From Zygnema cylindricum (lineage: Eukaryota > Streptophyta > Zygnematophyceae > Zygnematales > Zygnemataceae), in the NCBI GenBank assembly GCA_037447655.1, contig JBBHKE010001591.1, positions 143,725 through 207,724 on the forward strand: a stretch of 64,000 nucleotides of DNA, written 5' to 3'. Of the stretch, positions 9,282 through 24,000 are shown piece after piece. Numbering within the stretch: position 1 is the stretch's first letter; every line of letters starts with the position of its first letter. The notes under the pieces were generated by a model. That model made no database searches. It saw only the letters and a list, made by a program, of their open reading frames with translations, and was not told the origin of the DNA. The position numbers were made by a program, and so were the translations under genes.

Positions 9282-12014
9282 AATTTTACGAAATAGCGAC
9301 AAAACAAAACTCGAAATGACGAAAAGTTTGCAAGTTGGAGATGGGAAATTGTTTGTGGTATGAAAGAAAAATACGTCTTCAACACAGATTTTGTATAGAT
9401 TACATGCTGGAAAATACTTTTAAAAAGTGATGTGGAGGAGAACTATTTTTTACGACTACAACGATGGGAGGGGATTGGTCCTCATGTTTTTGGGAAGGAA
9501 AAGTAGGTGGTTGAAATGGGAAAGTGGAGTTTAAAGAGATTTTGGAAAGATTTCGGCATTTAGTGGGACTTTTTTGGTGGCCGGATTGGAAAAATATGTC
9601 GAGATTACCAAAATATGTAGTTAAACAATTTGTACATCCTAGTCTTAAACAGCAAATTAACAGTAGTAGGGAAGTTGAAACTATAGAATTTTGTTTAAAG
9701 ACCAGTAGTTTTATGCTGAACTCGTTTGTTTCTTTTTTGCCCTAGTATTCTCGCCTTTCAATTTAATCGAAGGGTAGGTTATTTGCCACCTTCTTTAATT
9801 TACTGTTTCTTTTATAAGTGATTCGTTGAGCCTAATGTACCATAAAAGAGTGAGTACCAATCAATAGGGACTATTCGACATTGCAATTGAAGCCTACAAG
9901 TATTGTTGTGACTGGGCTGTATTTGACGTGTTTTTTATGGTAAACTTAACCCGTTTTTTTTTCGATGATTGACTTAACTTTTTTCATTCATCGATGGTTA
10001 AACTGTGTATTTGGTTGGGGTGAGCTTAAAATGAAAGTGATTGAGATTCTTAAAAGCTGCTTAGGAAAAAGTGAGCAGCGTTTATAACTTTATAAAACAC
10101 CTTCGCAACGTTTTTTTTTTTTTAACAGATAGTGGATGGGGCTTGAGATTGTCGCTGTCAGTGCATATTCTTAGGTTTATGGTATTCTTTGATAAATACA
10201 CTCGAGGATGATTAGATTTAGCGCAACAACACGATGAGAAACCCACTATGTTGCTCGAGTATTTGTGTGAGGGCAACAAACAATTATATTTTGTTAAAAT
10301 CTGCTAATCGGTTATATGTTATGTTCTGTTGTTGACTATGTCTTGTCTTCCTTGTCTTTGAACTCGCATCACTCGATGCTCCCTATATCTTTATTTAGAC
10401 GATTCTCATTTATTACAGCGATCCTCTGATGGAATACAAAATACAAGATTGATCTCATTTAAAACGTGCTTTTGTTGAAAGGGAAATTAATGTACTGTAC
10501 CTTTCCTGTATAAGCTTTGAAGCAACAATATAGGCTCATAAAAGATGAAGGTACGATTAAACAATGTTATAAGTATACTTTTGCTAAATACGTCCGCGGT
10601 TAAATCAGACTAAATCGTAGGTGTATGGCAATACATATTGCTTTTTTTTTTGTGCCATATTTTTGTATTTTCGTTGCTTTTGCCTTGCTTATCCTTTTTG
10701 TTTTATTCCCCCCACATGTAGTTTTTCAGTTTTAGCATTGCTACCTCCTTTGTTCCCATGGACTCAGATGGTTAACCATCGTGCTTTTTAACAAAGTCAG
10801 CTGTGATAAACTCTACAACCATCTGCTAACATTCCATTAAAACACCTTGTCATCAGCTCTGCAAGGCTTTCTTCTGAATTCCCTCCATTTCTCTTACGCC
10901 TCTTTCCTGTTTGTGACAATTGGAAATCCTAATACGGTTTTTGACATTTTCCCTTTCTAATTATATTTTTCTCAAAAGATTTCAGCCCGTTATTATGGTT
11001 TTGGCATGGCAGGTCGTGATGCCATACAATTTAGGCTGTCTGCCTAGTAGACCACGTTTTTTAGGTGAAGACGATCTACTGAAATAAAACCAATCCTCAT
11101 AAGACAAAATTTTATTGTTTAATGACCGAGCATGTATTTGCAAAGACAAGACCTACTAATTAAAGAGCCATTAACCTTTTTGCATAAAGGCGATTCTCCA
11201 AGTATACCAATCACACCATTCTAACCTTCTTAATGACTAAGAGGGCAAGTCATCTAGCCAGTCTTCTCTTACACTGCTGTATACATGAGTTCGGTTTAAA
11301 CTGGAAAATAAGATTTCGAATTAGAATAGATTTGCACTGACACAGCAAGTGAAGCTTGCAAGTACTGTTCCGATAAAGCCATTATGTGGTGGTATCTTTC
11401 CTATTTCCAGTACATCTTCAGAGTAGAAAATAGTATATGCTACGATCAAGCAGTGTTCACATTCACATACAACTATCAAATCTATATTTTCCTAATATAA
11501 CATGATTTCTTATGTGTCATGTCCGTGCATAATACTCATGACTGATGATAGCATTGAACGATGACTGCACGAGCACAAATTATACCGAGGAACCTATCAT
11601 GCTGCCCAAGAATTTTAATGTAAAGATTGCAGCATTTTATTTTATTCAGACGTTGTTATTGCTATTAGTATGTTAATAGTTCCTGATCCTTAAGCTTTTA
11701 CAAGCTTTTGTAAACCAACCAGGATAACCGTGGGACATTGACTTTGCTCTGGACCACAACTTCACGATCTTGCTAATCATAAAACTGAATTGAAGTCCAT
11801 TCGTCAAAACAACTTCCAACTCAATAAGCAACAAGCTATGCAACCTTTACAACAATAAAAAGACGTGCAGTAAAACAGTTATAAGAGAGCCCTTTACCAG
11901 CAAACAATCGATGTTAATTTCAAATAGATATCCTTGCACATTTGCTTTAGAAATTGCCAAAACAATGTTAATCCATACGGCCCGACTTCTGAGACAAAAT
12001 CGCAGCTACTTTAA
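9282..12014. other. Intergenic between RAB5 and AAA ATPase 3' ends
   Basis: This 2.7-kb convergent interval probably holds the 3' untranslated regions of the RAB5 (+) and AAA (-) genes. A 73-codon frame at 9524-9745 (+) and a few shorter ones show no domain. I see no repeats, transposon ends or RNA genes here. Confidence 0.6.
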
Positions 12015-15000
12015 TCAAAGAAAGGCCCTCAAGACGATTTCGTCTATCTCATCCTTAAGATGATTACGTTCAATTTCTGCGGCATCCATTAAGTCTCGCA
12101 TCGTGATGCTGTTCGAATTTGCGGGTCGAAGAGCAGCCTGCATTCCAAGAAAAAAGACATCTTAAAACGTTTTGAGATCGTCCTCTTGTAAACCATCAAC
12201 AAACGCCAATTTAACACAAATGGAGAGAAATAGATACAATCTTGATGAGATATTACTCATCTCATAGTATCTCATAGTAAACTCATCCCACCTTTGGAAA
12301 CTGGATCCATAAAAAAAAAAAAACTCTGAAATTGCGGTGACGACTGTTAAACACAACATACCCTAGAATCAGTGAGAACCTTTCAATAATCTAAGTAGAT
12401 CGAAATTGTGATGAATATTACATGTTTCCCAAGAAGTCTTTAGGACTCCTGCTCCATAACCACATTAACAAACATGACATACATGCCACAAAACATAACA
12501 GACAGCCTCGTTGAGTCCCATATCCACACACAGACAAAAGCCAAATACCAAATTTCATTTCAGGAAAATCCACAACAATAATATTGACGATTGATGATAA
12601 TAATATTGATGATAAAGAGCATGATACATGCTCAAACCTGAATTTCTTAATGATTAATTCACGGGCTAAAGTTTGATAATCATGATGATAATAGTCATGA
12701 TTGAAGAAATAAAAATACCTTTTCCAAAGAAAAATCCCCCCGACAAAACAACTCACCTTAGCCGCAGCCCTCACTGTGGAAGAACTAATTGCACCACTTG
12801 TAAATTCAAAGCGTTTCCCAAGCTCCTCAAAATTGACATCATTCGAAATAGGCACCTAAAACAGAAAGCACTTGACAACATTTTCAGGCTTTAACACTCT
12901 CACAAGATAAGTCCGAGTCCTTTTCCAAAACCCATGTTCCTCACTGCTAAGAATTTCTACAGTCAGAATCCAAAACAATCTGCATAACTTTTGTCAAGTG
13001 GTTGATGCATCAGATGTCAAAACTAAATAATAGAGATTGCCAAAAATGTTAAGACATTAAAATAGACAAAGCTTATTAACTACAATATGAGGTCAACTGC
13101 ATCCAGCGTTGAGAATAATTGTTCAGTTATCACTCACGTGTGGCAAGAAATTTGATATAGGAAAACCCTGAATACCATTCAGATTTACTCTTCAAAAAAG
13201 TTAAACCTTCAACATAAACCAGTTTACAAACTTTTAGACCATTCAAGCATACAAAAAGCCAGAAGAAGAAAAAGATAGAGAGGACACCTTGGTAGGCAAC
13301 ATTTTCTGCCACATTTTCGTCCTTACTGCCTGATCTGGAAGCTTAAATTCCAATACAAATTTTAGCCGTCGAAGAAGTTCAGGATCAAGTCTACGAGCAA
13401 TACTGCTCTGTTATAAATGAAAAAAATAAAAACAGTAACGAGCGACAAATCAGTAGTACACGAAGAAGCACACAATACTGTCACCAACGCAAATAATGTA
13501 TCAACAAAACAGGGAAATCAGAGACGGTATCTTACTTTTTCTCAGGAAATAATAGGACAAAAACAAGAAGAAAAAAGAATAGCCTTGATAATTGTAAATT
13601 ATCCAGAATCGTTGCTTATCCACATGATACATTTGATGCATCGATAAAGAATCTTCTTTGCTCTCAGAATCCAATAAAGAAAAAGCAAAATATATGATAG
13701 AAATGAACGGAAACACTTGCCTCGGCAATATTGGCTATTAAAATACAGGTTCCCGGAAACCTTTGAAGTTCATGAAGAAGGAGACCTAAAGCAGCTGATG
13801 ACCATGGAGAAACACTGCTAACCCTCACGTCTCCTCTGTCCTCCTCCGAGCCTAGAACCTGCGAATATACATGGGAAATAAGGAACTTTACTGAGAAAAG
13901 GGGAGGGAATGACAAGTTCCAAATCAGAGAGGACCTATTAAGAGTCAGATGTACATAAATATTTCTACCAGTGTTAACGATGTCCAGAGTGTGCCATGTA
14001 AACTATGTTAGATCAAACACATCTGACGTATACTGATATTCAAATCATATCTTCCATATTCGAAACTTGACGTTTTAATGAATCACATATCGCCTTACGA
14101 TATTCAAAACGCATTCATAATTTTGTCTAAATACTAAAAATACTGACATGAACTAAAACTATTATATCGTTTTCATAGAATATTCAAAATCAGATCTGTA
14201 CTGATTACCATATTGTTAATCGCAATATTTTGAAACTGGCGTGTACTATTTCCCATATCGATTTAAACTATGTTAGATCAAACACATCTGACGTATACTG
14301 ATATTCAAATCATATTTTCCATATTCGAAACTTGACGTTTTAATGAATCACATATCGCCTTCTATATTCAAAACGCATTCATAATTTTGTCTAAATACTA
14401 AAAATACTGACATGAACTAAAACTATTATATCGGTTTCTTAGAATATTCAAAATCAGATCTGTACTGCTTACCATATTGTTAATCGCGATATTTTGAAAC
14501 TGACGTGTACTATTTCCCATATCGATTTAAACTATTTTAAAATACAAATGTACACTGCTTTTCACAAATATGTTTTCGATAGCAGAGGGAAGGGGACCAG
14601 GAGAGGAGAGAGGGGAGGGAGGGAGGGAACCTCAAGCCCGAACAACATCAATCTAGATATCTATAATGGTCCGGTTTCGTCGCGTCCTCAGTTCCTCTAA
14701 CAATCCAAATCAAATCTCCTTTGAGATCATTCAACATCGAATCTTCAAATCAGTCAGGCCCACCGGTTCCCTGGGGACCCCAGAAAAGACAAGCTACTCC
14801 TAGTCTCTCTGGTTGAAAACCCCATTGACCTTGAAGTACTCCCCTTGCCTTCTCTAATCCCACGATGGAAAGTATTCTCTCTAGCATGGTTTTCGAAAGG
14901 ACGAGCTCGTCAAGTCCATTCTTCGGGACAACCCTCTGGGTGAAAGACTTCATCTGAAGAGCTCCAATTTCACACCCAAAACAACCCAAAGAAAGTGTTA

Positions 15001-18000
15001 AAGATGAGAAAAAATGAACAAAATTTAAGGCCTCTTTTTTATGTAAACAGTGATGTGTCTCCATAGATGTAAGATGGATTCTAAACACTTTCAAATAAGA
15101 ATTTAGCCTGTGGAATGATACAAAAATTCCTCCTCCTTGTAAATGTTTCTCCTTAAACTCAACCTTATATCACAAACATTTCTATAGGTTCCATTTGGGC
15201 TATCAAATACATATCAGCTTGTCATTTTATGAGGAAATGACTTCAATTTCAAAATCATGTCATGTAAGATATTTTGCTAGTGGCGGTCAAAACTAACAAA
15301 TAAACCGAACACATACTCGCCCAAAAAAACCTACCAATTACAGAAACACCAACGAATACCGTATAAATAACACGACATTTTAAATCCGCCAGAAGGCCTT
15401 CGTCATAATAGATGCCATTCTCTCCTAATTCCATTAAAAGACTTCCAAATCCTCAAAAATAGTAAAACATTCGCAAAAAAAACTAAAGTCAGAAATCTAC
15501 ATCCTTGTACATGCATCCTCTAATTTGACAGCTTGCAAGACACCAATATTTCCAGAGGCCCCACAACATCCTTTACCCCTAAATCATCTTAAAAACCACT
15601 TGCCTGTAAACTCCCTCGCATTTGCAGACTGCAGCCCGTCACCACATCTTCCTCCGTCACAATAGGTGAAATACTATCCCGGGAAATCGCAAGAAGAAGG
15701 GCTCCTACAAGGGCATTTTTTATATAGCCTCCAGTCAACTCATACCTGTACGAATTCATTTCAAGTCCAAAAAGACAAATCCGAGTCATTAAGTTTCGCC
15801 TCGACCTCAAGCACGCTTCAATGGCTGGCCGACCGACCTCCATTGTAAATTTTAATTTGGGTTAATGCCAAAAATCAAAACGCTGGTTCCTGCATACAAT
15901 CTTGCTGACAAACTACCACTCCAAGTAAAACAAATTAGTCATTTTCAGTTTTTATAAGCTCTGTCTTGCATTCACTGTATACCACCATTTTCTGGAACCA
16001 TGATCAAGAAACTAATCATCCAACTTTAGTCGCGATTAGATTATGAAGATTTCTATGGCGTAACAGAACAGGACAAAAAATAGATAATAAAATATTCTCC
16101 CAGAGAGGCATACCGGAGAGCCAGTCGATCCCAGTCAATATCAGGAGAAATGGGAAGCTTTTGGGAAGCAACTCTCCAGATATCCCTCCTCTGAGTGTGG
16201 TCAGGGGGGCGAAATTCACTCACACACCTGTAATTTTGCGAAGAAATTACAGAAAGAGAGAACAAAAAATCAGCACAAAGCTATATAGTTCTATCACTTG
16301 CTGCTTTGCAAGACTGTCATAGTGGTAAAGGTAGCCTAACCAGTTTAAAATGGAATACTCGATATATTACCACTAACTTGATCACTGGCCTGCACTTGTA
16401 CGGAAAAAAAAAGAAAAAACGGACAGCTCTATGCTAGCTCAGGGTGCACCAAACACAGAACTATAGTAAGCATAATTATTCCAAATCGGTTGATCTGGTT
16501 GGAAACAAATAAAATAATAATGGATACCCTTAATGGAGGGGAGGAGGAGGGAGGGAGGGGGGGAGGAGGGAGGGGAGGGAGGGAGGGAGGGGGGGAGGAG
16601 GGAGGGGGAGGGAGGGGGGAGGAAGAGGGAGGGCTCCGTGGGGGAGGGAGGGGGAGGGGGAGGATGGAGGGATATTTAGGGAGAGGGAGGGAGGGGGAAG
16701 AGGGGGAAAGAGGAGGTGGAGGGAGGAAAGGGAGGGAGGAGGGAGAGAGAGAGAGAGAGAGAGAGGGGGAGATGGAAGAGCGGTGCATCAAGATCCAGAA
16801 ATGGAAATCCTCGTGTCGTCCATCAGTCAAAAGGGCATTCAATCCGATCTCTCGATGTCGGTCAGGCACAGCACAAGTGTATTGATCTGGATTCGATGTT
16901 GTAACACTACCTCGAACAAACATTTTTGTTCCTGAAATCTAAATCTAGCATGTGGGTTCATTCTTAAACCACAGTATACTTTGATTTGAATAGGTAATTG
17001 ATAAATCATCTGACAAATGACTAGTCAGCCATTACTGTGAACTCAAAGTTACCTCTCCCTATCACAAATACAAAATATAGCCTTTTTCGAGATTCCTGTC
17101 ATCGCGAAATGTATGAAAAAAACAAACCTGCGCAAAAATGGCCTCACATTCATCGAAAAATATTACAGCATCATTCATTTCTGCATCTCGGAAGAGGCCC
17201 CGCAAATCTGCTGAATTGTCTTCACCACGACCACTACTCAAGCTCCCTGAATAGAGAGAATGAAAATCGACCAGTAATACCCGTTTTCCTGCAAACATAC
17301 TCCAATGACAGACACAGGTGGAAGTAAATTTCAGATGTTCACTATTGCAGAAACAAGGCACAGCCATACTGGAGGACCCTCTCTTTTTTTCTTGCAATAA
17401 TTTATGGAATGAGTGCAACAAAAAGCATGCTCAATTTTCATTTTTCATGACAATCATTTAGGGAGAGCATAAAATGCAAATTGGCATCTATAATACAACA
17501 GAACTACAATAAAAGAACATTTCAAGAGTACAACAGTACAAAAACACAATAATGCAATCCCCTTACTGTCATGGCAGTAGATGCATCGGTAAACATCAGT
17601 GTTTGAGAGATGGGGCACCAGAGCCAAAAAAAACAAAACAGAACAAAAAGTTAGCTCACCTAAATGATTTGCTAAAGCATTGACAGTCATTGTCTTTCCG
17701 GTTCCTGATGCGCCACACAACAAAATTACAAGTCCTGCGCCGTAATGAATGGCATCCTCCAAACCTGCCTTTTGACGATACAACTTAAATTTGCCAAAAT
17801 TATTGACAGTTTGTAGAAGAATCTTCTTCTGTTCTTCAGGCAGCACAACTTGCTCCATCGTTATCTGAATTTGATCCCAACAAAAATGACTTTGGAATGA
17901 AATTGGCCATACTTGATAATAACAATTTGTAGAGTGGTTGAAAACAAACCACCCTTATTTAAAAAAAAAAAAGGGGTTCCAAACCATGGTTGACCACATA

Positions 18001-21000
18001 ACATGTAAGATTCCAGTACATCCAAAATTTATTACAACATAAATTCTTACACTAGATTAGAAGAGGAAAATCTCGTAAAAAAAATCAGCAGATCTAAATT
18101 ACAGGCTGGAACAGAGAATATTTAAGCCATTAAGGACAAAATCAGCTTATATCATGATGCAAGAGAGGGTCGAAAAAAAATGACCTAAACCCAATAGAAA
18201 GAGTACTCTGCTGTTTCACCTTTGGAGTATAGAGATGTGAGCCCTCGACCAATTCATTCATTTCTGTATCCAAGCCCACCACCCAGTCAAGCATTCGTCT
18301 ATCCAACTCCACTTGCTGGTCCATAAGGTCACCTCCATTTCGAGTAAAAGGAGGAGCCCTCATCTTTATTACTCCCCTGGAGGCCAATTTACTTGACTTG
18401 TAGAAATAAGGGCGAGCTAAAACCTGGTTTTATTGGTCATCCGCAAAAAGAAATAGAGAAGGAAAATTTTGTCAATCCATGAAATCATAGCAACGTGACA
18501 TCCACTCAGATAGACTCGGTAGCGGTTCAATAATTGTATTTTTGCATATTTGACATTACTTTTTTTTGACTGAAGTTTACAGAATCTGAACCGTAATCTA
18601 TAAAAATATTTGAGGATTTGAACTACGGTAGAGGTGATTGGATCCAAACTAAATAGGACTTCCGCTTGAAGCTTGCTCAGCAGCAAATCTGTTGGTATTT
18701 CAAACAATTTTGTGCGTACTTTTTAAAGCTTTGAACTGTAGGCAACAAACAACATTTAAACAGCTCAACTGGTGATAACCCAACTTATTTTCAGTTCATA
18801 GGGGTGGACATTATGGTACCTTTTAAATACACATACAAGTCCGTTACATTTCTTCAGTGTAAAAGAAGCAATAAGAACTGTACAGTGGAAGGCAGGTTGA
18901 CACTAAGGGCTTCCGCAGTTTCTGTCAAATCTGTCGCGCTGTAACTCGCTAAATCAAAATGGATGTTGTTTGATTTGTTTTCATTTGCAAGAAGTAACGC
19001 AAGAAGGCAAACTGGCATCCATTTTGATGGATCCCAATTTGCACAGCTATGAGCTTTTGGTTTTAGTACCGCATTGCTATTTCAATAGCGTGACAAATTG
19101 GGTACGAGGCCCAAGTACGCAGATTCATTGAGATCGTTGATGAGAAAATTTTGTGGCTGTCAATAATAAAAAAATGGCTAACAGAAGTCTAGTGTGAAGG
19201 TGATGGCCTTCTGTCACTGTATCTGTTAAAAGAAGAGAATTTTGTGTGTTTATGCTGCCCAGAAAAGATTTGACATAAACAGTTCAAGAAGGCTTTCGCG
19301 TGAACCCGCCTTGGCAGACGGTAACAAACCCAGTTTCAGTGATTTAAAATACCCTACATCCCAGACTGTGAAAACGGAAACAATATCAGTAGAACACTAC
19401 CATAATTAAAATTTGCTTGAGTCCACACAATTTTCATGTGAGATGTGTCCAAAGCAGTGGCGGTTCATGTTCATTCAACCATGCAATTGATGCAGTTCAA
19501 CACACTAGCTGGGCCCAAAAAATATCATGGTGGCGGAAATAGATGGAAGATAGTCCAACTCCACTTCCTGACTCAACGATGAAACCACTTTATAGAGAAT
19601 GTTCCTCATAATTATACTCATGATACACACCTTTACGGGTGTAGACAATCCTTAAATTGCGCTGACAGAGCAGAAAGACTGGAGACATTTATACACCGCG
19701 ATTCTCCCACAGAAGACAACAGAAGAATGATTAAAGCCCAGAGAGGAAAAGCAAAATGTAGGAAAATTGGCATGCCTGCTCCTTGAAAGTGTCGAAGAAG
19801 ACCGTTACCATATCTTTCACCTGTTTCAGATGAACAAACGGACAAAATATGGAACAGTTTCGCGTGACCATTTGATAAAAAAGCAAGTTGATATGGTAAT
19901 TCTACTTTAAACAGATAAGAAGAAAGAAGCAATAATAGAATATTGAATATAAAACAAGAAAGAATGATACAAAGTTCCGCAGGATTTCTAAATAGAACAA
20001 ACTCATTATTTTAACATGCATCAAAACCACAGCAGAACATCACAAAGTATAAATAACATGTCAGGTAAACGTGCTTAAAAGATTCTGGTCGCCAACAAAG
20101 GAGTCCAGTATTTGCAATGCCAGCACTTTCAGATCATATCAGATTGGCAGCCAAGTATAGACACAACTTGGTAGCAAACAAATTGCCACTTTAGCAACCT
20201 CTTTATTAAGAGCATATCTCCAAAAGGACAAACCATACGAATAAAGTACTTGAACCTGTGATTGTTAAAGTTTCCCAGTTTGCCTAACAAATTAACTGTA
20301 GAACTTTTAATCATTTGAACTTCTAACATTGAAACGGAACGCAAACTGACCTGCCTAAGTGCCTGACCTCAAACAGGCCTAAGTTAAATTCTTAGTGCAT
20401 AACAAATGGAAAATGTTTGTATGTACAGGCAAAAAGGTAGAACACTATTCTCAGGCAAATACTAGGGCAGGAAATCATGTGACACTTTTTACTATTCTCC
20501 TTGAAATTCCCTCAAATTTTTCATTTCATGCCACCGTGAGTGGAGTAGTATCAAATCTAATCTGCTCACAACCATTCAATTAATGCAAAGAAAAAAAGGT
20601 CGGAAGGTTGGAAGCTGCCCCTTAAAAAAAAGCTGAACTGCCAGTTCCCTAACTCATTTAGTGTCGAGATACCTCGTTCTCATGGGTAATTATGTTCTTG
20701 AGAACTCAAGGGCTCCCACAATATCAGCAAAATTATGCGACCCTTCACCGGTGTATAATAACATACACCACTCTAGAACATGAATAACGCCCTAGAATGA
20801 ATAACATACAATGGACCAGACTAACAATTTCCCTTCAAACTTCACCTTTTAGAGTATACAGTCCTCTTGTTTAACTCACCTGGACAGATTCACTCGACTT
20901 TCTGTACGACGCGTCTGAATGGTCTTCAAAAATACTTTTGACAATAGGTGAAATGGAAACTCCTGTATCTCCCACCACAATTACCCAGTGATTTGATTTG

Positions 21001-24000
21001 TTCATAAATACTGTCCGGAGAAAAATAACTAACTGCTAAGGGACTTTCATTGTTAATGACAACTTGATGAAACTAAATAACGCAAGACTTTTGTCAATCT
21101 CTCTGTTTGGAGATAGTGAATTAAATGTTGGCTCAATAGAAAAGCAGACAAAATCCAGCCTTCAGTATGAAACTCCTAATAGCTTAAAGCTTCAGGACTG
21201 TACTTCAAGAGTTTCTAAACCAATAAAGGGAAATGCATGGAACAAATTAGGGGGACAGATGATCACAGACAGGCGGTCTATTCACAAAAATTGCAAAACA
21301 GTTGATTAATCAAAATGATAACTTTACATATCTCAAATCTTATATGGACGACGTGACAGCATGGTAACAAAGAATTAGCAAAAGAGTAATACCCACTGGA
21401 CAATACTCCAGGTATTCCTGGTTAGTTATTATTTTTTAAGCATTGTTCCAGGCAAACCTACAGCAAAACACAGAGGGTATTGCAAGGTTTCTGACGTAAG
21501 GTCCTGGCACGTGATACTAGTAAAAGTGGGAAACCCACCTGTGAGCATAACTACAACGCCTTTCTCAAATTCATCAAGCCCCAATTTACGAGATAACGCC
21601 TGCATTTATTTCAAATGAAAGCTCAAACTTAGAATTAAAGAACACAAGTACCCACTTAAATTGACCTGTGGAGTTCCAGCCCATGAGACAGAGGTCCAGC
21701 AGTAACACAAACAATACTGAGGGAAAAGGGTGAGAAAACATTTGCCTCCATATAGAAAATTTTTACGGAGAAAACATGAAGGATCTACAATCCAAAGTAG
21801 AAACGATGCACCAAACTGTTTTTTATACCACATCAATTATTTGAAGCTTCTCGGTGGCTATGCAATCAGCAGTGAAAGAAGTAAGAAAATTCTCAAAGCC
21901 ATACAGAAATGCTTATCAATTTCCGACCACAAAAGTTTCATTTGTTGAAGTATAGCAAAAACAAGTGGCAGTTCTTGAAACAACAGAATTGTACGCAGGA
22001 GGAATGACATATATCTACCAATCACAAAGCTTACAGAGACCAAAGCTGACATAAACACACACAAAAAACAAAAAGGACATCAAAATAGTAAAGAGACCAA
22101 AGCTGACATAAACACACACAAAAAACAAAAAGGACATCAAAATAGTAAAGCAAAACATGGGTCCAGCAAATCAGAATCCTTACCTCCAAGCGTGGCAACT
22201 CTCCCAGACCCTGACGTTGTCGTTCTTCTGTTAACTTCAACCTTTCTCGTTGTTTTGTCTGTGCAAAACGCAATTTCGCTCGCAACTCTCGTATGCTTGA
22301 AACCTGCTCATGTTCCATTCAGAGGATTGTGAATTTCCTTCACAACTACCCTGTCACATTCCTTCCGAGGCTAGAAAAAAATATAAGATGTGATGCGGGT
22401 TGTGACAACTAAGACTGCCTTTCACATGTCTTGCACTAAACCTCAGTGAACCACAGTACTGTCCCTCATGGATCATAAATAGGTAGAACCTTCAAATTGT
22501 GATGGTCTTCAAGCCTTTTCTGCAAGCTCTTGAAATAAACATGCATGCAGTTTGGCTCATCCCAGTTTTGGCCGGACTGAACTAATCAGTCTGGAAACCG
22601 CTACAAATTTTTCTGAGCTGAACTAAACTAAATTGTCCAATAGGCCAAACTGCACACTAGACTCGCTTCATATGGTTTTTGCGTGTGATGTACTGCAACC
22701 TCACACAGTTATAAGATTTTTCCCCACGCCCGTACATCCATACTACTGCATTTTCATACTTGTGGACCTATATACTTCCATACATCTGTACATCAGTTCA
22801 AACTGGGTTTTGAATACCAAACTGTACCAAACGGTTCAAAAAACTGTAAGAATCAAATAGGCTTAAACCAAGATATGATATGTAAAGCTACGTAAAAACT
22901 GGTAGTACAGCTAAGTTCAGTTAGATTCTAAACCACAATGAGTGCTACTTTAGTCCAAATCATTGGGGAATTTCAATACAACTAATCAGGCTCCTCCAAC
23001 CAGTTGCAGATAGTCTTCCTCAATGTAACAAGTTTCCACTGAGCTTTTTCATAATATTACACACAAATGGACAAAACAGCTGTCAAACTAACACTTACCT
23101 CAATGAAAAAATAAAGATCTCCAGCAAATCCATCTCATATCTAGACTAAAATTTCATACAAAGACATCAAAGCTCACAACAATACTTACACAGTTAGAAG
23201 AAAAAAAACAACAAATCTCGCCCATAAAATATTTAGCACTTCGTAGCACTAAGATTCACTCCTAAGTCGCAATTGCTACATTGTCCAACGTAATTACCAC
23301 AAAGAATACTCACATAAGGCGCAAATAATTAAGCCTATGCATAATTTAGAAAAATTGACCCTCTTTTGTGTGCATATGGAGCACAATATCTACATACTAT
23401 CCGTCTGTCCAAATAACGTTAGAGAGATACCATTGAATTCAGCATTTGCAATACACTAGAGCATTCTGCAAGTAAATAACAGATTCTAGATTTAAGCAAC
23501 ATATTTTATATTTTCCAAGTCACAATAACATATACCTACAGATAACAAAATGGAATCCTCACCTTCGACGGCCGGAAGCTGTCATACCAAGGCCGGTCTT
23601 CATTACATGCTTCCTTCATGTCTTCCTTGTGTCGAGCCTTTGCTATTCTTAATAATAAAGCAAGGATTTGAAAAGCATCATCTAAATATTCCAAGCTTGT
23701 TCCATAAGGTGTCACACCGGTATCATTAATCCCAGATGGGGATCCAATACCAGCCAAACTTTCATTGATACTTCTTCCTTGTAACTGATCAACAGCCTCT
23801 CCCTCCATGTAAGTTCCATTCATTTCAGCGAGTACTTTTTCCTGAGTAGATGACAGTTGTATACCTGTTTGCATGTGTTCCATCTCCCGAAGTTCACCCA
23901 TCAAATCTTTAGTAGAATCATCCATCAAATCTTCGTCATCTTCTTGTTCCGCTATGGCTGAAGGCTTCTCCTTCTTTTCTCTTTTCAGGCGTTTCCTTTT

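Noticed and set aside
16429-16923. 164-codon minus frame and 131-codon plus frame over the GGGA tract
   Set aside because: Most of each is repeat translation (Ser/Pro or Gly/Glu); only the right end overlaps a damaged AAA exon.
19633-19932. 99-codon minus frame in the long eighth intron of the AAA gene
   Set aside because: The flanking exons are already in phase with each other and the peptide shows no AAA or other similarity.
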